64,000 nucleotides of DNA from Acidimicrobiaceae bacterium (lineage in GTDB: Bacteria > Actinomycetota > Acidimicrobiia > Acidimicrobiales > RAAP-2): positions 1 through 64,000 of the forward strand of contig DAHVAJ010000022.1 of the NCBI GenBank assembly GCA_027314705.1, written 5' to 3'. Positions 1 to 7,380 of this stretch are shown piece by piece. The notes beneath the pieces are model-generated. The model was not told the origin of the DNA and did not search any database. It saw only the letters and a list, made by a program, of their open reading frames with translations. The translations under genes were made by a program, and so were the position numbers. Every line of letters starts with the position of its first letter. The first letter of the stretch is position 1.

Positions 1-67
1 ACGCCGCCGGCCGACGCTCGTGCGCCGAGCGGTCCCCGAGCCTTGCCCTCCGGAAATGGACGCCACC

Positions 68-1561
68 ATGACGACTTGCGCACCACCTGCTGACTCAGAT
101 CTGGATCCGGTTCCCACGGGTGTCGACCCGACCGCGTCCACCGGTTCGCACCACCGGCCCGACGCGACCGGCCCGACGAGCCGTCTGCCCCGCCGGTTCT
201 GGCCCGCCGTGGCCTCGATCGCCGTCATGGTGACCGGGGTGGGGTACATGCTGGCGTGGGGACCCCTGGTGCTCCACAGGCCGATATGGATGACCGGTGG
301 CGACCTGTGGGGGATCTTCCGAGGCGCCCACTACATCGCCTGGGGCTACCTGCCCGGCGTCTACGCATCGGCCAATGGCGTCGTGGCCTTCCCGGGCATG
401 GAGGTCCTGCTGGCGCCGGTGGCCATGGTGACCAGCGCCCTCCATCTGACCGAATCGTACGGCCCGTTCTTCGTGCCGCGACCCACCGCCGCACTCGTGG
501 TGCAGCCGGTCGAGCTGCTGACCGCAGGGGCGGTGACCTTCGCTGTCGACGCGCTGGCCGAGCGACTTCGCGTCGCACGTCCCCGGCGCATCGTCCTGTG
601 CTTCGCTGCTGCCGCTCTGGCCTGGCCGGTGGCAGCCGTGTGGGGGCACGGCGAGGACCTTCTCGCCCTGACCTTCGGCATCTACGCCCTGATCGCAGCC
701 ATCGACGGCCGGTGGCGCCGTGCCGGCTGGCTGCTGGGACTGGGGATCGCCTTCCAGCCCCTGGTGGCACTCATCGTGCCCCTGCTCATCGGCGCATCGC
801 CCCGGGGCCAGCGGCTGATGCTGGCCGTGCGCTCGGCGGCCCTCTCCGCGTTCCTGGTAGGGGTGGCGTTCGTCGGTGACCCGGCCGACACCCTTCGGGC
901 CGTCGTCACCCAGCCCACGCCGCCGTCGGTCAACCACGCCACGCCGTGGGTGGCCTTCGCCCCGACGGTCTCCTCCGGCGCGACGGGCGGCGGGAGCATC
1001 CTCTCGGTGGTCCGCCACGGGAACCGCCTCGCGCTCCACACCGCCCAGACGACGATCGGCCGCCTGGAGGTGGTCTCGGGCGGGGCCGGACGGACGATCG
1101 ACGTCGTACTCGCGCTGCTCTTTGGGCTCTACGCGTGGCGTCGCCCGCAGGAGCCGGTCCGGCTGCTCTGGCTGGCGACCGTGGTACTGGCCAGCCGGTG
1201 CTTCTTCGAGGCCGTCATGACGCCGTACTACCTGGCGCCACCGCTCATCCTGGCCCTGGCCCTCGCCGCGCTCCGGGACCGGAGGCGCTTCGTGGCCGCC
1301 GTCGTTCTGGCCGGCGAGGTGACCGTCTTCGCCTACCACCGGTTGAGCCCGTGGGCGTGGTGGCTTCCCGTCGTGGCCGGCCTGGTCGCCGTGGTGGCGT
1401 TGGCCGTTCCGCCCTCCGTCGCCGGGTCTGCCGGGGCCGCGGACGGCGCGGCGTCGGAGGCCGATCGCGCCGCTGCGGCCGGGCCGATCCGCTCGTCCCC
1501 TCCCGAGGTGCCGGTGCTGGCCGCGGTGGGCGGTACCCCGGGGTCCGGGCCGCCCGGTTGA
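68..1561 (+). CDS. Multi-pass membrane protein, GT87/DUF2029-like
   Basis: Predicted integral membrane protein of about 497 residues with roughly nine to eleven hydrophobic segments. A first large extracytoplasmic loop contains GGDLWGIFRGAHY, and a mid-protein segment runs GHGEDLLALTFG...AGWLLGLGIAFQPL. This layout is typical of GT-C-fold polyprenyl-phosphate-sugar glycosyltransferases of the GT87/DUF2029 type, which add sugars to cell-envelope glycans on the outer face of the membrane. No substrate can be assigned. The N-terminal 50 residues and the last 50 (Ala/Gly/Pro rich) are soluble and low complexity. Starts at 20 (GTG), 56 (ATG) and 68 (ATG) are all in frame; 68 was chosen because the residues before it look non-coding. 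The gene converges on the carboxyltransferase gene with a 25 bp gap. Confidence 0.6.
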   Translation: MTTCAPPADSDLDPVPTGVDPTASTGSHHRPDATGPTSRLPRRFWPAVASIAVMVTGVGYMLAWGPLVLHRPIWMTGGDLWGIFRGAHYIAWGYLPGVYASANGVVAFPGMEVLLAPVAMVTSALHLTESYGPFFVPRPTAALVVQPVELLTAGAVTFAVDALAERLRVARPRRIVLCFAAAALAWPVAAVWGHGEDLLALTFGIYALIAAIDGRWRRAGWLLGLGIAFQPLVALIVPLLIGASPRGQRLMLAVRSAALSAFLVGVAFVGDPADTLRAVVTQPTPPSVNHATPWVAFAPTVSSGATGGGSILSVVRHGNRLALHTAQTTIGRLEVVSGGAGRTIDVVLALLFGLYAWRRPQEPVRLLWLATVVLASRCFFEAVMTPYYLAPPLILALALAALRDRRRFVAAVVLAGEVTVFAYHRLSPWAWWLPVVAGLVAVVALAVPPSVAGSAGAADGAASEADRAAAAGPIRSSPPEVPVLAAVGGTPGSGPPG

Positions 1562-1586
1562 CGGCGCCAGGCCGGGACCGGGCGAG

Positions 1587-2948
1587 CTACAGGGGTCCCA
1601 CCGTGTGCTTGCGGCCGGGCAGGCGCTCGCGACGGGTCTCCAGCACGGCGAGGGCGTCGGCGACGGCCGGACCGGTGGCCGCCGGGTCGATCACGGCGTC
1701 CACGTAGCCCCGCTCGGCCGCCTGCCACGGGGTGAGGAAGCGCTCGGCGTACTCGGCGCGCAGCACCGTCTGCCGGTCGGGTGCCGCGTCGCGGTGGAGG
1801 ATCTGGACGGCGCCCTCGGCCCCCATGACGGCGATCTCGGCCCCGGGCCAGGCCAGGCACACGTCGTTCCCGAGCCCCTTGGAGTCCATGACGATGTAGG
1901 CGCCCCCGTAGGCCTTGCGCAGGATGACGCAGACGCGCGGCACGGTGGCCTCGGCGTAGGCGAAGGCCAGCTCGGCCCCGTGTCGGATCATCCCCCGCCA
2001 CTCGAGGTCCTTGCCCGGGAGGAAGCCGGGGGTGTCGACCAGGGTGAGCAGCGGGATGTTGTTGGCGTCGCAGAAGCGCACGAAGCGGGCCCCCTTCTGG
2101 GAGGCGGCGATGTCGAGGGTGCCGGCCAGCGCCTGGGGCTGGTTGGCCACGACGCCCACCGTCCGGCCCCCGAGCCGGACCAGTGCGCAGACGAGCTGGG
2201 GCGACCACCGGGCCCAGAGCTCGGTGACCTCGTCGTCGTCGGCCAGGGCGGCGGCCACCCGGCGGACGTCGTAGGAGCTCGTGGACCGGGTGGGGACGAG
2301 GTCCCGGAGTCCGGGATCGGGGGCGACCGGGCGGGGGCCGGCCACCACGGGAGGTTGCTCGTCGCCGTGGGCGGGGAGCAGGCCGAGCAGGTGGTCGAGG
2401 TGGTCGAGGGCGGCGGCCTCGTCGGCCACCTCGAGTGCGCACAGGCCGCTCGAGCGGGTGTGCACGCCGACGCCCCCGAGCTGGCGGATGCCGATGCGCA
2501 CGCCGGTGAACTCCTCCACCATGGTCGGGCCCGAGACGTAGGCGAAGGCGTCGGCGGTCATGATCACCAGGTCGGCGAGGCCGAGGAGGAGGGCCGGCCC
2601 GGAGAGGGCCGGCCCGGTCACGGCGACCAGCACCGGCACCACCCCCGAACAGGCGGCCAGGGCGGCGGCGGCCCGACCCCACCCGTGGAGCGAGCTCACG
2701 CCGCCCGAGACGTCGGCGCCCGACGAGGCGAGGACCACGACGAGGGGGATGCCCAGCACCCGGGCCTCGACCGCGGCCGTGCGCAACGTCTCGCCGTCAT
2801 CGAGGGAGAGTGCGCCGCGCCGGACCGTGGCGGAGGAGCGAACCACCATGGCCGGTCGGCCGGCCCGCTCCTCGACCGCGGCGCCGAGGGCGCCGGTCAC
2901 GCCACCGCGGAGGGAGATCACCCCGGCGGTCGGGGCGGCGATGCTCAT
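1587..2948 (-). CDS. Acyl-CoA carboxylase carboxyltransferase (AccD/PccB family), short form
   Basis: Carboxyltransferase subunit of a biotin-dependent acyl-CoA carboxylase, 453 residues. The C-terminal half is a clear crotonase-fold domain: FVRFCDANNIPLLTLVDTPGFLPG (split here as FVRFCDANNIPL and LVDTPGFLPG), RHGAELAFAYAEATVPRV, RKAYGGAYIVMDSKGLG and AVMGAEGAVQILHR are classic PccB/AccD5 motifs. Family members are usually 510-530 residues; this one lacks about 70 N-terminal residues and its N-lobe is more diverged. No biotin carboxylase or BCCP gene lies nearby. The ATG start is supported by a -10 hexamer TAGCAT (2955-2960, minus strand) only 6 nt upstream, implying a leaderless mRNA. The acyl substrate cannot be told from sequence. 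Confidence 0.85.
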   Translation of the reverse strand: MSIAAPTAGVISLRGGVTGALGAAVEERAGRPAMVVRSSATVRRGALSLDDGETLRTAAVEARVLGIPLVVVLASSGADVSGGVSSLHGWGRAAAALAACSGVVPVLVAVTGPALSGPALLLGLADLVIMTADAFAYVSGPTMVEEFTGVRIGIRQLGGVGVHTRSSGLCALEVADEAAALDHLDHLLGLLPAHGDEQPPVVAGPRPVAPDPGLRDLVPTRSTSSYDVRRVAAALADDDEVTELWARWSPQLVCALVRLGGRTVGVVANQPQALAGTLDIAASQKGARFVRFCDANNIPLLTLVDTPGFLPGKDLEWRGMIRHGAELAFAYAEATVPRVCVILRKAYGGAYIVMDSKGLGNDVCLAWPGAEIAVMGAEGAVQILHRDAAPDRQTVLRAEYAERFLTPWQAAERGYVDAVIDPAATGPAVADALAVLETRRERLPGRKHTVGPL

Positions 2949-3012
2949 CGGCCCATGCTACGGAGCCGGGAGGGCCGCGGGAAGGAGCCCCCGGTGGAGC
3001 CGTGCCCGCCCC

Positions 3013-3984
3013 TCAGGGGGCGTCCGTCCGCCGGGCGGGGCCGTCGTCGCCGGGCTCGGGTGGTGGTGCCCCGCCCGGCGGGGGCACGGTGCCGGTCGGG
3101 TCCCCGCTCCCGGGGTCCCGGGCCCCCTGGCGGTCGAGCCGCTCGAAGTGGCGCTCGACGTCGGCCCAGACCAGCGGGTCGTCGGGGCCGAAGCGTTCGT
3201 CCGACTCCCGGGTGCGGGACAGGACCACGGCGGCCGCCGGCAGGAGCACGGCCAGGAACCCGAGCTTGGAGACGAAGCCGGCCACCTGCTGGTCGTTGAG
3301 CGCACGGAGCCCGATGGCGGCGTGGGCCCCGGCGAAGGCGGGGTAGAAGGGGCGGGCGGCCAGGATGTACACGAAGGAGAGGAAGGCCGGGACGACGGCC
3401 TGGACGACCAGGTAGCCGACGCGGGCCACCGGCCGCGGGCGCACGAGTCCCGGCACCCGGCCGAGGACGGGCAGCCACAGCACGAGTCCGGCGGCCACGG
3501 CGGCCACGTCGAGCGCGGCGCGGGCCCACGGGGAGGCCGCCTGGGCGGCGACCAGGGGGGGCGCCATCGAGGCCACGGCCACCACGGTCACCACCACCAC
3601 GGCCGTGACCGGGCGGGCCAGCCGGGTGAGCAGGGCGTCGACCGGCGCGGGGCGGGTCAGCCACTGGACGACGTCATAGGGGAGGCCGAGGAGCAGGAGG
3701 GGGGCGACGGCCAGGACCAGGAGCACGCGCTGGGTCACCAGCGCGGTGAGGGACCAGTGGGCGGCCAGGTCGGCCAGGGGCCAGCCGAGGGCGAGCCCCG
3801 AGACGCCGAGGGCGACGGCGAAGCGTGCCCGCTCGCCGCCCGTCCACGGCACCGGGTGGGCGGCCCGGTGATGCAGCCGACGGTGCCCGAGGCCCACGGC
3901 CACCGCCCCGGCCACCAGGACCGCCCAGGTACCGGGGTGGAGATGGGGTGCCCACGGGCGGAGGGCGGCGGTCAGGGTGGGCAC
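3013..3984 (-). CDS. CtaG-like cytochrome c oxidase assembly factor (caa3 type)
   Basis: Polytopic membrane protein of 323 residues with about seven transmembrane helices, matching the caa3_CtaG family seen in Bacillus CtaG and in actinobacteria. The segment WPLADLAAHWSLTALVTQR followed by LLLGLPYDVVQWL and the later VVPAFLSFVYILAARPFYPAF, with conserved His/Pro positions, is characteristic. Family members are linked to copper delivery or assembly of cytochrome oxidase. The last 80 residues are a soluble charged and Pro/Gly-rich tail. The GTG start at 3984 diverges from the WYL gene with only 29 bp between them, so the two promoters must be closely packed. No other respiratory gene is in the window. 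Confidence 0.75.
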   Translation of the reverse strand: MPTLTAALRPWAPHLHPGTWAVLVAGAVAVGLGHRRLHHRAAHPVPWTGGERARFAVALGVSGLALGWPLADLAAHWSLTALVTQRVLLVLAVAPLLLLGLPYDVVQWLTRPAPVDALLTRLARPVTAVVVVTVVAVASMAPPLVAAQAASPWARAALDVAAVAAGLVLWLPVLGRVPGLVRPRPVARVGYLVVQAVVPAFLSFVYILAARPFYPAFAGAHAAIGLRALNDQQVAGFVSKLGFLAVLLPAAAVVLSRTRESDERFGPDDPLVWADVERHFERLDRQGARDPGSGDPTGTVPPPGGAPPPEPGDDGPARRTDAP

Positions 3985-4013
3985 GGAATCCCCCGGGTCC
4001 TAGATTGGCGCCG

Positions 4014-4976
4014 ATGGCACCGCCCGACCGACTCGAACGCGTGACCGACCTGCTCCTCGTCCTCCTCGCTGCGGCCCGGCCGCTCAGCCTGCGCGAGATC
4101 GCCGACCGGGTGCCCGGCTACCCCGCGGGCGCCGCCGCCCGCCGCCAGGCCTTCGAGCGCGACAAGCGGCTGCTGCGCGACGAGGGCGTCCCGGTGCTGG
4201 TCGAGCCGCTCGACGGCGACGACCAGGCCGGCTACCGGATCGACCCGGACGCCTACTTCCTGCCCGACCTCGGCCTCACCCCGGAGGAGCAGGCGGCGCT
4301 CAACGTGGCGGTGGCCGGCGTCCACGTGGGCGAGCCTATCGGCCGTGACGCCCTCTCCAAGCTGGGACTCGCCGGCGCCGGGCCCGGCCGGGCCCGGCCG
4401 GCGCCCCTCGTCGACGTGCCCGCCTTCGCCGGCGTCCCGGCGCTGCCCCAGCTCTTCGAGGCCGTCCGCCGGCGGTCCTCGGTCACCTTCCCCTACCGCG
4501 GCGAGCGCCGGTCGGTGGACCCCGCCGGCATCCGGTTCCGGGGCGGCCGCTGGTACCTGGTGGGCTGGGACCGCGACCGGGGCGAGGGGCGCACCTTCCG
4601 GGTCGACCGGGTCGACGCCGCCCCGGAGCTCGGGCCGGCCGGCACGGCCGAACTGCCCCCAGATTTCGACGTCGACGAGGCGTTCGGGCGCGACCCCTGG
4701 CGCTTCGGCCACGGCGACGAGACCGCGGTCGACGTGGCCGTGGACCCGGCCGAGGCCCGCCGGGTCGAGGCCGACCTGGGGGCCGGCGCCGTGGTCGGGC
4801 GCCTCGCCGACGGTTCGGTGGTCGTCCGCCTGACCGTCACCGACACCGAGGCGCTCGTGCTCTGGGTGCTCGACCTCCTCGACCATGCCGAGGTGCTGCG
4901 TCCCCCCGAGGTGCGTGCCGCCGTGGCGGCCCGGCTGACCTCGGTGGCGACGGCCGCAACGGGGGCGGAGGCGTGA
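4014..4976 (+). CDS. WYL-domain transcriptional regulator (PafB-like)
   Basis: Predicted DNA-binding regulator of 320 residues. An N-terminal winged helix (PPDRLERVTDLLLVLL... with REIADRVPGY as recognition region) is followed by a WYL domain with the signature GRWYLVGWDRD at about residue 180 and FRVDRVD, then a C-terminal WCX-like extension. In mycobacteria the paired PafB and PafC WYL proteins activate DNA-damage genes, and single-stranded DNA is thought to be sensed by WYL domains. The stop codon overlaps the start of the next WYL gene by 4 bp, the arrangement of pafB-pafC. The ATG at 4014 follows TAGATT (4001-4006) by 7 nt, so it is the likely leaderless start; the frame is open to 3825 but that part runs antisense to the CtaG-like gene. 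Confidence 0.85.
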   Translation: MAPPDRLERVTDLLLVLLAAARPLSLREIADRVPGYPAGAAARRQAFERDKRLLRDEGVPVLVEPLDGDDQAGYRIDPDAYFLPDLGLTPEEQAALNVAVAGVHVGEPIGRDALSKLGLAGAGPGRARPAPLVDVPAFAGVPALPQLFEAVRRRSSVTFPYRGERRSVDPAGIRFRGGRWYLVGWDRDRGEGRTFRVDRVDAAPELGPAGTAELPPDFDVDEAFGRDPWRFGHGDETAVDVAVDPAEARRVEADLGAGAVVGRLADGSVVVRLTVTDTEALVLWVLDLLDHAEVLRPPEVRAAVAARLTSVATAATGAEA

Positions 4977-5956
4977 GCCCGGTGCCCGACACGGCGGCCC
5001 GGCTGCGGCGGCTGCTGGCCATCCTGGCCTGGCTGGCCCAGGTGGGGGAGGCCCCGGTCGACGAGGTGGCCGCCCGGTTCGACCTCACCCCGGCCGCCCT
5101 CGTGGCCGAGCTCGAGCTGGCCGCCTGCTGCGGCGTGCCCCCCTACACGCCCGACCAGCTGCTCGAGATCATCGTCACCGAGGACACCGTCTCGGCCCGC
5201 CTCGGCCCGTCCCTCGGCCGGCCGCGCCGGCTCAGCCCGCCCGAGGGCCTGGCCCTGGCGGCGGCCGCCCGCGCCCTCCTCGCCGTGCCGGGCAGCGACG
5301 CCGGCGGTGCCCTGTCGCGGGCCCTCGACAAGCTCGAGCGGGCCCTCGGGGGGAGCGCCCTGGAGATCGAGCTCGACCGCCCCGAGCACCTCGGCGTGGT
5401 GCAGGCCGCCGTCGACCACCACCGTCGTCTGGCCGTGTCCTACTACTCCGCCTCCACCGACCAGGTCGGCGACCGGACCATCGTGCCCCATCGGCTCTTC
5501 GCCTCGGAGGGCCACTGGTACGTGGACGCCCACTGCGAGCAGGCCGGGGGGGAGCGCCGCTTCCGCCTCGACCGGATCCGCTCGGCGGCGGCGGTCGGCG
5601 CCGCACCGGTGAGCGACGACACGACCGGTGGCCCCGGGGCCGGCCAGCCGGCCGGCCTGGACGCCTTCGTGCCCGGACCCGACAGCCGGCGGGTGGTCCT
5701 GGCCGTCGACCCGTCGCGGGCGTGGCTGCTCGAGGGCATTCCGTCGGCCAGCCGGCTCGCCGACCCCGGCGGGGGCCGCGAGCGGTGGGCGCTCTTCGTG
5801 GGCGGCGATGCCTGGCTCGAGCGCCTGCTGCTGCGGCTCGGTCCCTGGGGCGAGCTGGTGGAGCCCGCCGCCGACCGCGTCCTCGGTCCGCGGGCGGCCG
5901 CCCGCCTCCTGGCCCGGTACGCCGGTGCCGGAGCGGAAGATCATGGAAACCAATGA
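4973..5956 (+). CDS. WYL-domain transcriptional regulator (PafC-like)
   Basis: Second WYL regulator, 327 residues, starting at a GTG that overlaps the stop of the upstream WYL gene (GTGA). The order is an N-terminal helix-turn-helix (RRLLAILAWLAQVGEAPVDE, then a second helix ending DLTPAALVAELELA), a WYL domain in which the signature reads GHWYVDAHCEQ, followed by RRFRLDRIRSA, and a C-terminal WCX region. The tight coupling suggests it forms a heteromeric complex with the first protein, as PafBC does. The proteasome/Pup genes that flank pafBC in mycobacteria are not here, so the orthology is a family-level statement only. The gene is followed by the hairpin at 5959-5999. Confidence 0.85.
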   Translation: MSPVPDTAARLRRLLAILAWLAQVGEAPVDEVAARFDLTPAALVAELELAACCGVPPYTPDQLLEIIVTEDTVSARLGPSLGRPRRLSPPEGLALAAAARALLAVPGSDAGGALSRALDKLERALGGSALEIELDRPEHLGVVQAAVDHHRRLAVSYYSASTDQVGDRTIVPHRLFASEGHWYVDAHCEQAGGERRFRLDRIRSAAAVGAAPVSDDTTGGPGAGQPAGLDAFVPGPDSRRVVLAVDPSRAWLLEGIPSASRLADPGGGRERWALFVGGDAWLERLLLRLGPWGELVEPAADRVLGPRAAARLLARYAGAGAEDHGNQ

Positions 5957-5958
5957 AA

Positions 5959-5999
5959 GGACACGGTAGTCTCCTCCAGAGGGAGGAGGTGCCGTGTCC
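5959..5999 (+). promoter_or_regulatory. Two-stage hairpin masking the relaxase ribosome-binding site
   Basis: Outer arms GGACACGG (5959-5966) and CCGTGTCC (5992-5999) are perfect complements. Nested inside, CTCCTCC (5971-5977) pairs perfectly with GGAGGAG (5982-5988) around a 4-nt loop. GGAGGAG is also the Shine-Dalgarno of the relaxase gene, whose GTG is at 6002, so folding would hide it. It may act as a terminator for the WYL operon, a translational gate, or both. There is no T-tract. Confidence 0.6.
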
Positions 6000-6001
6000 G
6001 G

Positions 6002-7339
6002 GTGCCCGTGCCGATGCTGAGGGCGCACGTGGTGCGGGACGGGCGGGCCCCGTACTACGTCCCCGCCGACGTCCCCGGTCCCGATCCGGGCCGCTGGCCT
6101 GACGGGCTCCCGGGGACGTGGACCGGGGCCGGGGCGGCTCGGCTCGGCCTGTCGGGGCCGGTGGCCCTGGCCGACCTGGTCGCCGTGCTGGCCGGGCGCG
6201 ACCCGTGGACCGACCGGTCGCTGCGCACCGTTCGGGAGGGACGCGCCGTCGCCGGCGTGGACCTGACCCTGGCCGCGCCCAAGGCGGTGAGCCTGGTCCA
6301 CCTGCTCGGGACCTCGGAGCTGGCCGCCCAGGTCGGTGCGGCCCATGCCGCGGCGGTGTCCGACGCCGCCGCCTACGTCGAGCGGGTGGCGCTCGGCGTC
6401 CGCCGGAGCCGCGGGGGCGTGATCACCCGCCACCGCGCCGCCGGCGCGGTGGCGGCCGGCTTCCTCCACCGCACCAGCCGGGCCGACGACCCGCACCTCC
6501 ACTCCCACCTGGTGGTGGCCAACGCCACCCAGGGGCCGGACGGGCTGTGGTCGGCGGTGGACACCCGCCGCCTGTTCCGGCACGCCCCGGCCGTCGGGGC
6601 CCTCTACGATGCCTGCCTGCGGGCGGAGCTCACCGGGCGGTTCGGTGCGGCCTGGGAGCCGGGCCCGGGCGGGCGGTGGGTACTGGCCGGTGTCGACCCG
6701 GCGCTCTGCCGCCTCTTCTCCCAGCGGACCGCGGCCATCGACGAGCACGCGCACCGGCGCGTCGGGCACCTCGGCGGGGAGGCCGTGCGGCGAACGGCGG
6801 CCGTCGTGGACCGTCCGCCGAAGTCGGCCGGCCTGCCCCTCGACGAGCTGCGGCAGGCGTGGCGCGACCGGGCCGAGGCGTTCGGGCTCGACCCGGCCGA
6901 CCTGGGGCGCGTCGTGGGCCGGGCCCGGCCGCCGTCACCGGGCGCACCGGTCGAACTCGACCGCCTCGAGCACCGCCTGCAGGCGCTGGCGGAGCGGGAT
7001 GCGGCGCTGTACCCGCCCCGGCTGGTGGCCGCCGTCGCCGACGCCGTCGGACCGGGCGCGCCGGGGGCCCGCATCGTGGACCTGGTCGACGACCTCACCC
7101 GGAGCGCCGCCCGCCGGTGCCCGTCGGACCGGGCACCGGGCGCGCTGCCGGCCCGGGCCGTCCTCGATGCCGTTCGTGCCGACGGGGGTCTGCCCGCCGA
7201 CCGGTCGCACCGAGCCGACGGCGGGGTCGTGGTGCACCGTTCCCCGGAGGTGGACCCCGGCCGCCGGCCCGACCCGGTCGACCGGCGGATGCCCCGGTCG
7301 ACGGCCGGGCCGGCGATGGTCCTCGACCGGTGGGGATGA
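6002..7339 (+). CDS. MobF-type (TrwC-like) relaxase domain protein without helicase
   Basis: Predicted conjugative relaxase of 445 residues. The N-terminus carries a Tyr pair (Y18, Y19), then WTGAGAARLGLSG, then DLTLAAPKAVSLVHLLG at about 87-103, and the metal-binding histidine triad DPHLHSHLV (H165, H167, H169) before ATQGPDGLWSAVD. These match the order of the TrwC/TraI relaxase domain, which nicks oriT and stays attached to the 5' end. The usual C-terminal SF1 helicase half (full proteins are about 900-1900 residues) is absent. Residues after about 310 are Arg/Pro rich and not recognisable. In-frame GTG at 6002 and 6008 and ATG at 6014 are possible starts behind GGAGGAG. It faces the coupling ATPase gene tail to tail with a 41 bp gap. 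No integrase or mating-pore genes are present. Confidence 0.8.
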   Translation: MPVPMLRAHVVRDGRAPYYVPADVPGPDPGRWPDGLPGTWTGAGAARLGLSGPVALADLVAVLAGRDPWTDRSLRTVREGRAVAGVDLTLAAPKAVSLVHLLGTSELAAQVGAAHAAAVSDAAAYVERVALGVRRSRGGVITRHRAAGAVAAGFLHRTSRADDPHLHSHLVVANATQGPDGLWSAVDTRRLFRHAPAVGALYDACLRAELTGRFGAAWEPGPGGRWVLAGVDPALCRLFSQRTAAIDEHAHRRVGHLGGEAVRRTAAVVDRPPKSAGLPLDELRQAWRDRAEAFGLDPADLGRVVGRARPPSPGAPVELDRLEHRLQALAERDAALYPPRLVAAVADAVGPGAPGARIVDLVDDLTRSAARRCPSDRAPGALPARAVLDAVRADGGLPADRSHRADGGVVVHRSPEVDPGRRPDPVDRRMPRSTAGPAMVLDRWG

Positions 7340-7380
7340 CCGGCGCGCCGGTCGTCCCGCCGCCCCGGCCCCGAACCCCC

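Noticed and set aside
3825-4013. N-terminal extension of the first WYL gene
   Set aside because: It runs antisense to the CtaG-like gene, and a leaderless -10 supports ATG 4014.
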